Both the position numbers and the translations under genes were made by a program. Under the pieces are notes generated by a model. That model saw nothing but the letters and a program-made list of their open reading frames with translations, did not search any database and was not told the DNA's origin. Shown one piece after another: positions 53,571 through 62,970 of a stretch of 64,000 bases of DNA; position 1 is the stretch's first letter; each line of letters opens with the position of its first letter. This DNA is from Arthrospiribacter ruber. GTDB lineage: Bacteria > Bacteroidota > Bacteroidia > Cytophagales > Cyclobacteriaceae. The DNA is taken from positions 372,001 through 436,000 of the forward strand of contig NZ_RPHB01000001.1 of the NCBI RefSeq assembly GCF_019343195.1. The letters are read 5' to 3'.

Positions 53571-54794
53571 ATGAGGTCCAAAGGATTGGTAATTTTCTTT
53601 AGAACAGGGTTTTTCTTTTTTTTGACAATTTTATGGAATTTCAGCAATGGTCAGACTGTAGAATCAGATGAAAGGGCCTTGTTGAATGTGGGGGAAAGCG
53701 AAGGGATAAGTTTTTCTAAAGACTCACTGTTTTTGATGAACCTGAGATTCAGGATGCAGAACAGGGCTGGGTTTAATACCCTCGAAGGGGACGCCTTTGA
53801 GGTCAGTGAGTACGAAATGAGGGTTAGGAGGCTGCGTTTACGGTTTGATGGCTTTGTGGGGAATCCAAAACTCCAATATTATATCCAATTGGCATTTTCT
53901 AAAGCAGACCTGGATCTGGAAACATCTGTGATTGCACAGCCGATCAGGGATGCGATCTTGTATTATTTTGTCAATGAAAACTTTTATGTTGGCTTTGGTC
54001 AATCCAAACTCCCGGGAAACAGACAGCGGGTTATCAGTTCAGGTAACCTTCAATTTGCAGATAGGTCTACGGCCAATGCGATTTTCACTCTGGACAGGGA
54101 TTTTGGAATTTTTCTCTATAAAACGATTCCGATGAAAAATCAATCCATTCTGCAACTCAAAGGAGTGGTGTCCACCGGAGATGGAAGAAATGCGTCTGCG
54201 ATCAACGATGGGCTGGCATACACAGGTAGAATCGAGTTTTTGCCTTTTGGAAGATTTGCAAACAATGGGGATTATACCGAAGGGGACTTGGAGTTTGAGC
54301 CCAGACCTAAGTTGGCAATCGGGATAACCTATTCAGAAAATCAAAAGGCAACCCGTACAGGAGGTCAATTAGGCCAAGAGTTGTTTGCTGCCAGAAATAT
54401 GAATAGCTTTATAGTAGACGGAGTGTACAAGCATCTGGGCTGGTCAGTTATGGGTGAATACCTTCACCGCAATTCACCAGATCCTATCACCTCCAACGAA
54501 CAGGGAGATGTCAGGTATGTTTTGGTGGGCTGGGGACTGAATACCCAAATCAGTAAGATGTTGGATAGGAAAAACGAACTTGCATTCAGGTATGCTAAAG
54601 TAACTCCTGAGGAGAGCATTACATTATTTCAGCAAAGAGTAGATGAAGCTTTGGTAGGATTTACCCATTATATCAATGGGCATAGAATCAAAATACAAGG
54701 AAATGTAGGCTACAAATGGCTTGAAGGTTTGGCAAAATTTGAAAATACCGGTAATTCATGGACAGGTATGTTTCAGGTTGAATTCGGAATCTAA
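53571..54794 (+). CDS. OprO/OprP-type phosphate-selective-like porin
   Basis: A 407-residue outer membrane barrel with a signal peptide (IFFRTGFFFFLTILWNFSNG). Resembles the OprP/OprO family (PF07396): the LRFRMQNRAGF segment, RRLRLRFDGFVGNPKLQYYIQLAFS, FYVGFGQSKLPGNRQRVISSGNLQFADRS and the final strand ending in GMFQVEFGI with terminal aromatic spacing. Possibly anion-selective, but members outside Pseudomonas have little data. No phosphate genes are nearby. Confidence 0.85.
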   Translation: MRSKGLVIFFRTGFFFFLTILWNFSNGQTVESDERALLNVGESEGISFSKDSLFLMNLRFRMQNRAGFNTLEGDAFEVSEYEMRVRRLRLRFDGFVGNPKLQYYIQLAFSKADLDLETSVIAQPIRDAILYYFVNENFYVGFGQSKLPGNRQRVISSGNLQFADRSTANAIFTLDRDFGIFLYKTIPMKNQSILQLKGVVSTGDGRNASAINDGLAYTGRIEFLPFGRFANNGDYTEGDLEFEPRPKLAIGITYSENQKATRTGGQLGQELFAARNMNSFIVDGVYKHLGWSVMGEYLHRNSPDPITSNEQGDVRYVLVGWGLNTQISKMLDRKNELAFRYAKVTPEESITLFQQRVDEALVGFTHYINGHRIKIQGNVGYKWLEGLAKFENTGNSWTGMFQVEFGI

Positions 54795-54826
54795 ATATGA
54801 CCAAAAACAAAAATGATAATTTTAAC

Positions 54827-54841
54827 AGCAAAAAATTTGCT
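54827..54841. repeat. Short palindrome between porin and histidine kinase
   Basis: AGCAAA-AAA-TTTGCT, 6-base arms with a 3-base spacer, 90 bases upstream of the kinase. It lacks a T run and GC-rich stem, so it is more likely a protein-binding site than a terminator. Confidence 0.3.
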
Positions 54842-54932
54842 ATAAAAAACAAATTACTGTATGTTTACGCATCATTGATTTTGAGTCACCCTTTACCAAT
54901 TTCATCAATTGTAAAATTATAAACTGCCTTCC

Positions 54933-57900
54933 ATGAAAGAGAGAGGTATTAACAGTACTTTTAAAAAGATCATTTACGAGTCCAGTGAAATGGTTTTTTT
55001 GGCGGATGATACTTATCCCTACAATATTTTCTACAGCAATCAGGCATTTGAAAATCTAATCGGTCAGTTTTTGGAAGAGAAGAGCTTGGTTGGATTAGGG
55101 CTTGATATCAACTCTTATATTTTTAATGAAGAGTTGATTTTGAATTTTATGGGAGTAGAATACACTTTTTTCTTAGAACTTCCCCAAGAAAATGCCTCCA
55201 ATTATTTTCTTTTTTACAAAGGCAAGGAGATGAGGGGGCAGGGATTGCCGACTAAAAAGGATTCCCAATATTTTTTCAGGAACACAGTAGACCTGATAGG
55301 AATAGGGCAGGAAACATACCTTACTTGGGTAAGTAATTCTGTAAAACCTATGCTTGGATATTCACCGGAGGAAGTGGTTAATATTGAGCTATGTAGTTAT
55401 TTTCATCCTGATGACCTTGAACATGTGCGTTCCCTTACTTTTGATATCAGGCAAGAAAGAAAAAACAGTCAATTTGTTGCCAGGTTATTGACCAAAGGAG
55501 GGGAGTATCGATGGTTTGAATTTCAGGTACATTTTATTGTAGGTAAGTTTTATGCCATGGGCAGGGATATTACTGAAATGAAATCTGAGATCTTGGAAAG
55601 GGAAAATCTAAATGAGCTCTATGCTTTGGGTGAGGAAATTGCCGAGATAGGTTTTTTTGAAATATCTCCTCAAGCTAATACAGTTTTTTTCACCGAACCA
55701 CTCAAAAAATTGTTGGGTGTAAATCAAACCGGTGATCTTACCCTTGAAGAAACAATCAATATTTTTCAGGATTCAGACAGGCCAATTCTCAAAGAAGCAC
55801 TTTCTGAAATGATGGCGACAGGTAAACAGGTCAATCTTGTTTTGGAAGTGCCTGCAAGGGAAGAAAACTCAAAATGGGTGAAGTTGGTAGGGCAATGTCA
55901 AAAGACCGCTACTAATCAAACTAGACTTTTTGGTACAATGCAAGACATTACCAAGAGTTTTGAGGAACAAAACAAGCTAGATGTCTACAGGGAACTTTTT
56001 TACCTCAGTCCGGACCCGATGATCATTTCAGACCTTTCTGGCAATATCATTTATTCCAATCAGGCATCCAGGACACAGTTTGCCCCCGATGATCAGATAG
56101 CATTTCCCAATAAAATCGGCAGGTTTGAACCGATTCTAAATGCAAAAGAAGTATGGGATACCCATGTGGAGCAGTTGACCTCCTCTGGTAACAAGCTATA
56201 TCAAAGTACTGTTCTCAATTCTGCTGCTAAAGAGTTTGATGTAGAAGTAAATGCTAAATTTATACAGGTTCAGGGAAATACTTTTATTGTTTCGATTTAC
56301 AGGGCAATCAGTGAAAGGGAGTTGCCGGCTTTGCCATCATCATCTGGACCCGCTGATTTCTTACATCACCTGACAGAACATATACCTGGCGCTTTGTACC
56401 AATTTATATTGGATAAGGATGGCGAAATGAAATTTTCATATTTGAGTCCGGGGATTAAAAATCTACTGGACCTGAATGAAGACGAAATGGCGGATTTCAA
56501 TGATGTAGGAAAAGCTATTTCCAAAGTTCATCCGGAAGATATTGCACAGGTACTTACCTCCACTGTCTCATCTGCCAGAAAACTCAGTACTTGGATTTGC
56601 AAATTCAGGATAAAAGATCCCAGTACAGATGATTTCAAATGGGTTCAAGGGGCTGCAAAACCTGAAGCCCTCGAGAATGGAGACGTGGTCTGGTATGGTT
56701 ACCTTACTGATATCACTGATCAGAAGATGTTTGAAGACAAGCTCAGGAGTGCACGTGAAGATGCCATGAAGGCCAGTCAGGTCAAATCCGAGTTCCTGTC
56801 CATTATCAGCCATGAACTTAGAACTCCTCTCAATGCCATATCGGGTTCAATCTATTCCTTGCTTCAGGATGATCATACCCCTGTACAGAAATCTGCTTTC
56901 AATACAATTAATTTTGCTGTAGAGAACCTGATCACTATGATCAATGACCTGCTTGACTTCCAAAAGATTGAAGCTGGTAAACTCACCTTAGAAAACAGTC
57001 CGATCAATTTGGAATCTGTAGTGAAGAGAGTGGTGGAAGGATTGCAATTTCATGCTAAAGATAGTGGTAATCAGCTTCAGCTTAAATTCAATAATAACCT
57101 GGATTTTGAAATCAAAGGTGATAAAGTCAGGATTGCCCAAGTATTGAATAATTTGATTTCGAATGCGCTTAAGTTTACCAAAAACGGAAATGTGGATGTT
57201 ATGCTTGAGCTTAAATCCCAGACGGATTCCAAAGTAAGGGTTTACTTTGAAGTGAGGGACAACGGGATAGGGATTGCGGACGAACATAAGGCCAGAATCT
57301 TCAATGAATTTGATCAGATTCAGCATTCTTTCAGCAAAAAATACGGAGGCACTGGTTTAGGCCTTTCTATTACCAAAAAGCTCTTGGATCTAATGAACAG
57401 TAAGATTGACCTACATTCCGAATTGAATGTAGGTTCCACTTTCTTTTTTGAGATAGAATTTGAAAAAGTCTACATTCAGCAGCTTGAAAAGGATCTGCCC
57501 AAGTCAGAACAAAAGGAGGATTTGAATGGGACCTTACCAAACTTGCCAAAACTCCAGGTTCCCATTCACGAGTCAAAAGTACAGGCTAAAGGACCGAGTA
57601 CGTTGAATGAAGTGAAGCTTTTGATGGTAGAAGACAACGATGTCAATGCCTTGGTCTTGGGGAAAATCATCAAAAAATGGGGAATCCAATTCGAAAGGGT
57701 AAGTAACGGGAAATTGGCAGTAGAAGCGATGCAGCAGGGAGAATTTGACTGCATTCTCATGGATATACAAATGCCGGTTATGAATGGTTTTGAAGCAACT
57801 GAAAAGATAAAAGAATTTTCAAATGTTCCTATTTTAGCACTTTCTGCTGCTGATAAAGTCGAAGTCATGGAGAAAATAGATCAGACCGGGTTTGCCGGAT

Positions 57901-57980
57901 TTGTCGCCAAACCTATTGATGCTGCTGAACTTTTGAAAAGGATCAAGGAAGTCCTTCACATATTAAGTCAGAGTGCCTGA
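54933..57980 (+). CDS. Hybrid sensor histidine kinase with multiple PAS domains
   Basis: A 1015-residue cytoplasmic hybrid kinase with no clear membrane segment. From the N terminus: a partial PAS-like region (1-90), a PAS/PAC pair (about 95-215, HPDDLEHVRS, GREYRWFEFQVHF equivalent), two further PAS domains (about 230-460), a fourth PAS domain (about 480-605, HPEDIAQV), HisKA with His627 (FLSIISHELRTPLNAISGS), HATPase_c (NLISNALKF, DNGIGIAD, GGTGLGLSI), and a C-terminal receiver with phospho-acceptor Asp944 (CILMDIQMPVMNGFEA, Lys in AKPIDA). Signals are unknown. The stop overlaps the convergent TPR gene by 13 bases. Confidence 0.9.
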   Translation: MKERGINSTFKKIIYESSEMVFLADDTYPYNIFYSNQAFENLIGQFLEEKSLVGLGLDINSYIFNEELILNFMGVEYTFFLELPQENASNYFLFYKGKEMRGQGLPTKKDSQYFFRNTVDLIGIGQETYLTWVSNSVKPMLGYSPEEVVNIELCSYFHPDDLEHVRSLTFDIRQERKNSQFVARLLTKGGEYRWFEFQVHFIVGKFYAMGRDITEMKSEILERENLNELYALGEEIAEIGFFEISPQANTVFFTEPLKKLLGVNQTGDLTLEETINIFQDSDRPILKEALSEMMATGKQVNLVLEVPAREENSKWVKLVGQCQKTATNQTRLFGTMQDITKSFEEQNKLDVYRELFYLSPDPMIISDLSGNIIYSNQASRTQFAPDDQIAFPNKIGRFEPILNAKEVWDTHVEQLTSSGNKLYQSTVLNSAAKEFDVEVNAKFIQVQGNTFIVSIYRAISERELPALPSSSGPADFLHHLTEHIPGALYQFILDKDGEMKFSYLSPGIKNLLDLNEDEMADFNDVGKAISKVHPEDIAQVLTSTVSSARKLSTWICKFRIKDPSTDDFKWVQGAAKPEALENGDVVWYGYLTDITDQKMFEDKLRSAREDAMKASQVKSEFLSIISHELRTPLNAISGSIYSLLQDDHTPVQKSAFNTINFAVENLITMINDLLDFQKIEAGKLTLENSPINLESVVKRVVEGLQFHAKDSGNQLQLKFNNNLDFEIKGDKVRIAQVLNNLISNALKFTKNGNVDVMLELKSQTDSKVRVYFEVRDNGIGIADEHKARIFNEFDQIQHSFSKKYGGTGLGLSITKKLLDLMNSKIDLHSELNVGSTFFFEIEFEKVYIQQLEKDLPKSEQKEDLNGTLPNLPKLQVPIHESKVQAKGPSTLNEVKLLMVEDNDVNALVLGKIIKKWGIQFERVSNGKLAVEAMQQGEFDCILMDIQMPVMNGFEATEKIKEFSNVPILALSAADKVEVMEKIDQTGFAGFVAKPIDAAELLKRIKEVLHILSQSA

Positions 57981-58909
57981 GCTTCTCTGAGGTAATCGTT
58001 CAACAATTCCATGTCCGGGTCTTTTTGGTACACCTCTCCCAGATACCTGAGAGCGAGATCTTTCTCAGATTTGAGGATATAATAATAGCCTTTGTTGCGC
58101 AGGGCATAAAGGTTTTTGGGGTTTTGTCTAATACTGTAATTGATATCTTCGAGCCCTTCATCCAGATTGCCTAAGTAAAGCTTGTAAAGTCCACGGTTAT
58201 TGTGGAAGTAAGCCTGCCTTGGGTTGATCTGAATTGCTTTCTCTACCCAATCCAAGGCTTCTTGGTAATTCTGTTTTTCAAAGGCTATCATCGATCTCAA
58301 ATTGAAAATATTGGATTCAGAGGGATTGATTTCCTCTGCTTTTTCCAATACCTGTATTGCTTGGTCAAATTCTTTTTGGTAGAAATGAAGCGTAGCCTTA
58401 TTGACCAAGAGATCCGGGTTGTTTGGAGCTAGTGCTAGGCCATTCTCAAATGCTTCAAGGGCCTCATTGTGCCTTCTGAGCTGTTCTAGTGCAAGCCCAT
58501 GCAAAAAATGCCCCTGCCAATTGGAAGTAGAAACCTGCAACAGTTTTTCGGAATCAGCAAGGGATTTGTAATTCTCCCCATTGTCCAGATAAGCCAAACC
58601 TCTTTGAAACAAAGCAAGACTGTCTTCAGGGGATTGGTTGAGCACATGAGAATAATCCTTGATGGCTTCATCCAATCTGGAAAGTCGTTGATAGACGATT
58701 CCTCTGTTGATGAGGGCATCTTTATAATCCGGATCTATTTTAAGCGCTTCTGAATAAAAGTCAAGAGCAGACCGCGTATCATTGTCTTTGAGCTTTTCAT
58801 TACCTTTTAGTAAAAACCTTCCTTTTTTATCCTCATTAGTATCGCATGCAGAAAAGGACAAAGCTGCGGAAATCAATATTAATGAGACTAAATGAGTAGG
58901 GTGCTTCAT
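57968..58909 (-). CDS. Tetratricopeptide repeat lipoprotein
   Basis: A 313-residue lipoprotein (LILISAALSFSAC lipobox) made of seven or more TPR units of about 34 residues, e.g. ALDFYSEALKIDPDYKDALINRGIVY, AIKDYSHVLNQSPEDSLALFQRGLAY and ALDWVEKAIQINPRQAYFHNNRGLYK. Probably a protein-protein scaffold in the periplasm or outer membrane. Its ATG overlaps the stop of the AI-2E gene upstream (ATGA), and its 3' end overlaps the kinase gene on the other strand. Confidence 0.88.
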   Translation of the reverse strand: MKHPTHLVSLILISAALSFSACDTNEDKKGRFLLKGNEKLKDNDTRSALDFYSEALKIDPDYKDALINRGIVYQRLSRLDEAIKDYSHVLNQSPEDSLALFQRGLAYLDNGENYKSLADSEKLLQVSTSNWQGHFLHGLALEQLRRHNEALEAFENGLALAPNNPDLLVNKATLHFYQKEFDQAIQVLEKAEEINPSESNIFNLRSMIAFEKQNYQEALDWVEKAIQINPRQAYFHNNRGLYKLYLGNLDEGLEDINYSIRQNPKNLYALRNKGYYYILKSEKDLALRYLGEVYQKDPDMELLNDYLREAQAL

Positions 58910-59979
58910 GTTTTCGTTTTTTCAGATTCTTCTTCACCAAACAACAACGCAAATGGCTTTGTTGATTCATCCAAAGAGAAAATTTCCCTCAGTAAGGCCA
59001 ATGTAGGAATGATCACCACCATTCCAGCTATGCCCCAGATGGCCGAACCTACCATCAATCCCAGAAATGTAATGAAGGCATTGAGGTTGACATTAGAGCC
59101 AACAATTTTTGGTGTAAGAAAATTACTCTCAATGATCTGTACAATTTGGAAAGAGATGACTACGCCAAAAGGGTACCACAGGCTGTCTTTGGTGAGAAAT
59201 GCAAATATAGTGGGTAAAATGGCACCTAAAAAAGGGCCAAGAAAAGGAATGATATTAAGAATTCCTGCAAGAACCCCAAAAAATACGGCATGCTTGATAC
59301 CCAGTCCAAATAAAATGGCGGTGTTGACCACTGCTAGAATAGCCATAACTTTGAAGACTCCGATGATGTATTTTTGAACTACCCTCTTTAGGCCCCGGAT
59401 TTTTTCTTTTACATTTTCAGGATCATGTTTTTTGAAAAGCATGGCTACGAACTTAGTGAGATGGGACCTAAAAAGTAGAAAAAAGAAAATGAATACAGTC
59501 ATAAGCAAAAAAGATGTCACAGAACCCAAAGTGCTAAAAATGACATCTGCCACACTCCCCGAATTTGTTTCCAACAATTCAATTATGGAGTCTTTATCGA
59601 TTCCTTCTCCAATTCCAGTCTCGATCTGAAGTTTATCTGACAAAAAATCTTCGATGTCCTGAAGGTATGTGTTTAACTTATCTCCTACATTGTCCAAATC
59701 TCTGGTAAAGCTGGCCACCTGAAAACCGATAAAGGCCAATAAACCCAAGATTCCAATCAGGCCAGTCAATAATGCCACTACAGAACTTAAAGTCCTGGAA
59801 AACTTAAACCGCTCCAGCCAATCACTCAGGGGAGTAAGCAGTGCTGCAATATAACCTGCCAGTAAAAGGGGGATCAACAGGTTTCTCCCAATTATCATAA
59901 TAAATACAATTGAAATGATAATGAGAAGCACTACTAGTATTTTGACAACATTTGGGAGGATAATTTTCTTTTGTTCCAT
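58906..59979 (-). CDS. AI-2E family transporter (copy 2)
   Basis: A 357-residue AI-2E-type permease with about eight helices (e.g. ILVVLLIIISIVFIMIIGR, LLIPLLLAGYIAALLTPLSDWLE) and the family motif FLGPFLGAILPTIFAFLTKDS with KIVGSNVNLNAFITFLGLMVGSAIWGIAGM. Paralogue of the protein at 46.4-47.5 kb. Its stop overlaps the TPR lipoprotein start, so the two are coupled. Substrate unknown. Confidence 0.88.
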   Translation of the reverse strand: MEQKKIILPNVVKILVVLLIIISIVFIMIIGRNLLIPLLLAGYIAALLTPLSDWLERFKFSRTLSSVVALLTGLIGILGLLAFIGFQVASFTRDLDNVGDKLNTYLQDIEDFLSDKLQIETGIGEGIDKDSIIELLETNSGSVADVIFSTLGSVTSFLLMTVFIFFFLLFRSHLTKFVAMLFKKHDPENVKEKIRGLKRVVQKYIIGVFKVMAILAVVNTAILFGLGIKHAVFFGVLAGILNIIPFLGPFLGAILPTIFAFLTKDSLWYPFGVVISFQIVQIIESNFLTPKIVGSNVNLNAFITFLGLMVGSAIWGIAGMVVIIPTLALLREIFSLDESTKPFALLFGEEESEKTKT

Positions 59980-60022
59980 TCTGATAAAAATTAAGTATTT
60001 GAATAAGCAGAAAGCTTCGATT

Positions 60023-60053
60023 CAAAGGTAAGATATTGGTTAAATCCCGAAAA
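60023..60053 (-). promoter_or_regulatory. Promoter for the AI-2E/TPR operon
   Basis: The minus strand carries TACCTTTG (complement of 60023-60030), an exact -7 box, with a TTTT about 19 bases upstream in place of TTTG. It lies about 43 bases before the ATG at 59979. Confidence 0.55.
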
Positions 60054-60088
60054 TATCAGGAATCAAAAACTTTCTATTAAATTAATTC

Positions 60089-60096
60089 TATTTTTG
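60089..60096 (+). promoter_or_regulatory. -7 box upstream of the CDF exporter
   Basis: TATTTTTG, exact TAnnTTTG, 18 bases before the GTG start at 60115; no clear -33. It diverges from the AI-2E promoter. Confidence 0.45.
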
Positions 60097-60114
60097 GGTC
60101 TTTAAATCAAAGAA

Positions 60115-61107
60115 GTGGAAAGAGAAAAAGCGAATTGGATCAGGTTTTCCTTCATATTCAGTATCCTATTGCTGATTATTAAGTTTTACTCATTTTATAT
60201 CACCAACTCTACGGCAATTTTGACAGATGCTTTGGAAAGTATAGTCAATGTAGTCGCGGCTGCTTTTGCTTCTTTCAGTATCTACCTGAGTTCGAGACCT
60301 AGAGATGATAACCACCCTTATGGACATGGGAAAATCGAGTTTTTCAGTGCAGGAGTAGAGGGAACCTTGATCATTTTGGCAGGTCTATTCATCATTTATC
60401 AGTCAGTTTACAATTTCTTTTTCCCGCATGACCTAGAAAATCTCTTCGAAGGAATTCTGCTTGTAACCCTATCAGGACTTGGAAATGGAGTGCTTGGCAT
60501 GATGTTGCAGAAAAAGGGAAAACAACTGAACAGCCTCACTTTGGAAGCCAGCGGAAAGCACCTTTTGACAGATACTATGACCAGCTTGCTGCTGGTATTA
60601 GGTGTTGGAGTGATTTACCTGACAGATTATGAGTTTTTGGATTCAGTAATTGCCATCTTGTTTTCTTTTTATATCATTTATGCTGGCTATGGACTGGTAC
60701 GACGATCTGTGGCAGGACTGATGGATGAAGCTGACCCTATTGCTGTGACCTCTACTGTCACTTTGATCAATGAAAACCGGAGGTCCAACTGGATTGATAT
60801 TCACAATATGCGTGTGCAACAGTATGGGGGAGACAGGCACATAGACCTTCATTTGACCCTTCCTTATTACCTCAACCTTCAGGAGGTGCACGATGAAGTC
60901 GAAAAACTGGAATCTGTACTCGAGAATAACTGGCCAGGTGTGATGGAGGTTTTTGTCCATTCTGATCCATGTATTCCTGAAAAATGCTGTCACTATTGTC
61001 AGATTAAAGACTGTGGGGTAAGAAAGTACCCTATGAAAACAAAAATTGAATGGACTGCCGTGAACATGTCCAAAAATCAAAAGCATTACCATGACTTGAT
61101 TAGCTGA
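60115..61107 (+). CDS. Cation diffusion facilitator (CDF) family exporter
   Basis: A 330-residue membrane cation exporter (zinc/iron/manganese type). About six transmembrane helices; helix 2 carries the metal-site residues (TDALESIVNVVAAAFASFS), the loop DDNHPYGHGKIEFFSAGVEG is highly conserved, and helix 5 has ASGKHLLTDTMTSLLLVLG. The C-terminal cytoplasmic domain ends in an added Cys-rich segment (HSDPCIPEKCCHYCQIKDC) that could bind metal. GTG start. Next feature downstream is a 28-residue membrane peptide. Confidence 0.9.
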   Translation: MEREKANWIRFSFIFSILLLIIKFYSFYITNSTAILTDALESIVNVVAAAFASFSIYLSSRPRDDNHPYGHGKIEFFSAGVEGTLIILAGLFIIYQSVYNFFFPHDLENLFEGILLVTLSGLGNGVLGMMLQKKGKQLNSLTLEASGKHLLTDTMTSLLLVLGVGVIYLTDYEFLDSVIAILFSFYIIYAGYGLVRRSVAGLMDEADPIAVTSTVTLINENRRSNWIDIHNMRVQQYGGDRHIDLHLTLPYYLNLQEVHDEVEKLESVLENNWPGVMEVFVHSDPCIPEKCCHYCQIKDCGVRKYPMKTKIEWTAVNMSKNQKHYHDLIS

Positions 61108-61199
61108 CTGCATCTTTGGTATGCAGGTGATATACAAAATTTTCTCCCAATAAATTGAATCCAAACAGAATAGTTTGTATATTCAACAAAAAAACAGCT

Positions 61200-61286
61200 A
61201 TGAACGAGGACAAAAATTTCCGGATTTTACTGGCGGTTTCGTCAGTAGTGTGGTTGATCCTTGTTGGGTTTCTCATTGTGATCTGA
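61200..61286 (+). CDS. Possible 28-residue single-pass membrane peptide
   Basis: A 28-codon frame reading MNEDKNFRILLAVSSVVWLI then LVGFLIVI, i.e. a charged N terminus and one helix-length hydrophobic stretch. It is followed 65 bases later by a terminator, and TAGTTTG (one base short of the -7 consensus spacing) is upstream, so it may be a separate short transcript. Not recognised; coding status uncertain. Confidence 0.35.
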   Translation: MNEDKNFRILLAVSSVVWLILVGFLIVI

Positions 61287-61352
61287 CATGGATCCCAAGC
61301 GAGTGCAAAGTTGTTTATAACAGCTAATGCTTTTCAAATGGATTAAAGAATT

Positions 61353-61384
61353 AAAAAGGGATATGTAAAAACATATCCTTTTTT
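61353..61384 (+). terminator. Terminator after the small ORF
   Basis: Stem GGATATGT / ACATATCC (61359-61366, 61371-61378) with loop AAAA, A-rich before and T6 after. Confidence 0.8.
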
Positions 61385-61483
61385 CTTTTAACGGTCTTTA
61401 CAATTGATTATTCTATTTCATTTTGAATTTTCCTTCACTTATTTTTAGAAATCATTAACTGACAAACTATCCGCTTATTCAAT

Positions 61484-62932
61484 ATGAAAAATTTCTTCTT
61501 ACTATTAATGTCTTTTGGGATTTGCCTGACGGCTTTTGCCCAGGAGCCCAATCATGAATCCTTCATTGTCCGGCAGTTGGATTCCAATACTGAAAAGTAT
61601 TCCAAAATAGCCCGCGAAATTTGGGAAAACCCCGAGTTGGGATATCTGGAATTTACTTCTTCCCAGATTCTTATCGATGAGCTGAAATCCGCTGGTTTTA
61701 ATGTAGAAACAGCTGTGGCAGGTCTGCCTACGTCTTTTGTTGCTACTTATGATAAAGGTGGTCCTGTGATTGGCTTTCTCGCTGAATATGATGCCTTACC
61801 TGGATTGTCGCAAGATGCTGTTCCTTTCAGAATGGAATTAGTAGAAGGAGGTAATGGCCATGGATGTGGACACAATCTGTTTGGAACCGCAGCAGTGGCT
61901 TCTGGTGTAGCTTTGAAAGATTGGATTGATCAAAACAACATTCAGGCTACTATAAAAATCTTTGGTACCCCGGCAGAAGAAGGGGGAGCAGGGAAAGCAT
62001 TTATGGTGAGAGACGGTCTTTTTGAAGGGGTGGACGCTGTTATCAACTGGCATCCATCCGACAGGAATGCTGCCAATGCTTCCACCTGTACCGCTGTGAT
62101 GCAGGGCTATTTTAAATTCAGAGGTCAGTCAGCCCATGCAGCAGGTTCTCCCGAGCGCGGCAGATCTGCTTTGGATGGAGTGGAGGCCATGAATATGATG
62201 GTCAATATGATGCGTGAGCATGTAGATCAGGAGAGCAGGATCCATTATGTGATAGTAAATGGAGGTATGGCTGCCAATGTGGTTCCTGACTATGCTGTGG
62301 TAGAGTACATGGTGAGGCATCCTGATGTCAAAGAGGTAAAGGAAATCTGGCAGAGGGTGATCAAAGCAGCTGAAGGTGCCGCTATGGGCACCGGGACTGA
62401 TGTGGAAGTGGAGCTGGTATCTGGGATCTACGGATTATTGCCCAATGAAACTTTAGCCAAAACTATGCATAAAAACCTTACTGCCGTAGGGGGAGTGGAG
62501 TATGATGAAGAGGAATTGGATTTTGCTAAAAAGATTCAAGAAACGCTTAACATGCCCCGGGTTCCGCCCTTGACAATGGCCAAAGAAGTGCAGCCATATA
62601 AATTGACTCATTTTCCGGCTTCTACAGATGTAGGCGATGTGAGTTATGTGACTCCAACAGTAGGATTGGGAACTGCTACCTGGGTGCCTGGTACTGCTGC
62701 GCATTCATGGCAGGCTACAGCTGCCGATGGCATGAGTATAGGATATAAAGGCATGATGGTAGCGGCCAAAACCATGGCACTTACGGGAAAAGACCTGATT
62801 TTGAATCCTCTTTTGATCAAGGAAGCTAAAAAGGAGTTTGATGAAAGGCTTGACGGATATGTCTACGAGTCTTTGATAGGGGACATCGCTCCTCCATTGG
62901 ACTTTAGGAAGGCACAGAACAAAGTGAAATAA
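61484..62932 (+). CDS. M20-family amidohydrolase (AbgB-like), exported
   Basis: A 482-residue M20 metallopeptidase/amidohydrolase with a signal peptide (LLLMSFGICLTAFAQ). Active-site parts: GHGCGHNLFGTAAVA (metal Cys/His), IFGTPAEEGGAGKAFMVRDG (catalytic Glu region), NWHPSDRNAAN and VMQGYFKFRGQSAHAAGSPERG (dimerisation-domain start) and the final GTAAHSWQATA (metal His). Closest in layout to p-aminobenzoyl-glutamate hydrolase subunit B and aminoacylases. The signal peptide places it outside the cytoplasm. Terminates at a strong hairpin. Confidence 0.9.
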   Translation: MKNFFLLLMSFGICLTAFAQEPNHESFIVRQLDSNTEKYSKIAREIWENPELGYLEFTSSQILIDELKSAGFNVETAVAGLPTSFVATYDKGGPVIGFLAEYDALPGLSQDAVPFRMELVEGGNGHGCGHNLFGTAAVASGVALKDWIDQNNIQATIKIFGTPAEEGGAGKAFMVRDGLFEGVDAVINWHPSDRNAANASTCTAVMQGYFKFRGQSAHAAGSPERGRSALDGVEAMNMMVNMMREHVDQESRIHYVIVNGGMAANVVPDYAVVEYMVRHPDVKEVKEIWQRVIKAAEGAAMGTGTDVEVELVSGIYGLLPNETLAKTMHKNLTAVGGVEYDEEELDFAKKIQETLNMPRVPPLTMAKEVQPYKLTHFPASTDVGDVSYVTPTVGLGTATWVPGTAAHSWQATAADGMSIGYKGMMVAAKTMALTGKDLILNPLLIKEAKKEFDERLDGYVYESLIGDIAPPLDFRKAQNKVK

Positions 62933-62934
62933 TG

Positions 62935-62967
62935 AAAAACGCCTCTGAAAATCTCAGAGGCGTTTTT
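62935..62967. terminator. Bidirectional terminator between M20 and M3 genes
   Basis: 14-bp stem AAAAACGCCTCTGA / TCAGAGGCGTTTTT with a 5-base loop (62949-62953); serves both convergent genes. Confidence 0.9.
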
Positions 62968-62970
62968 GTT

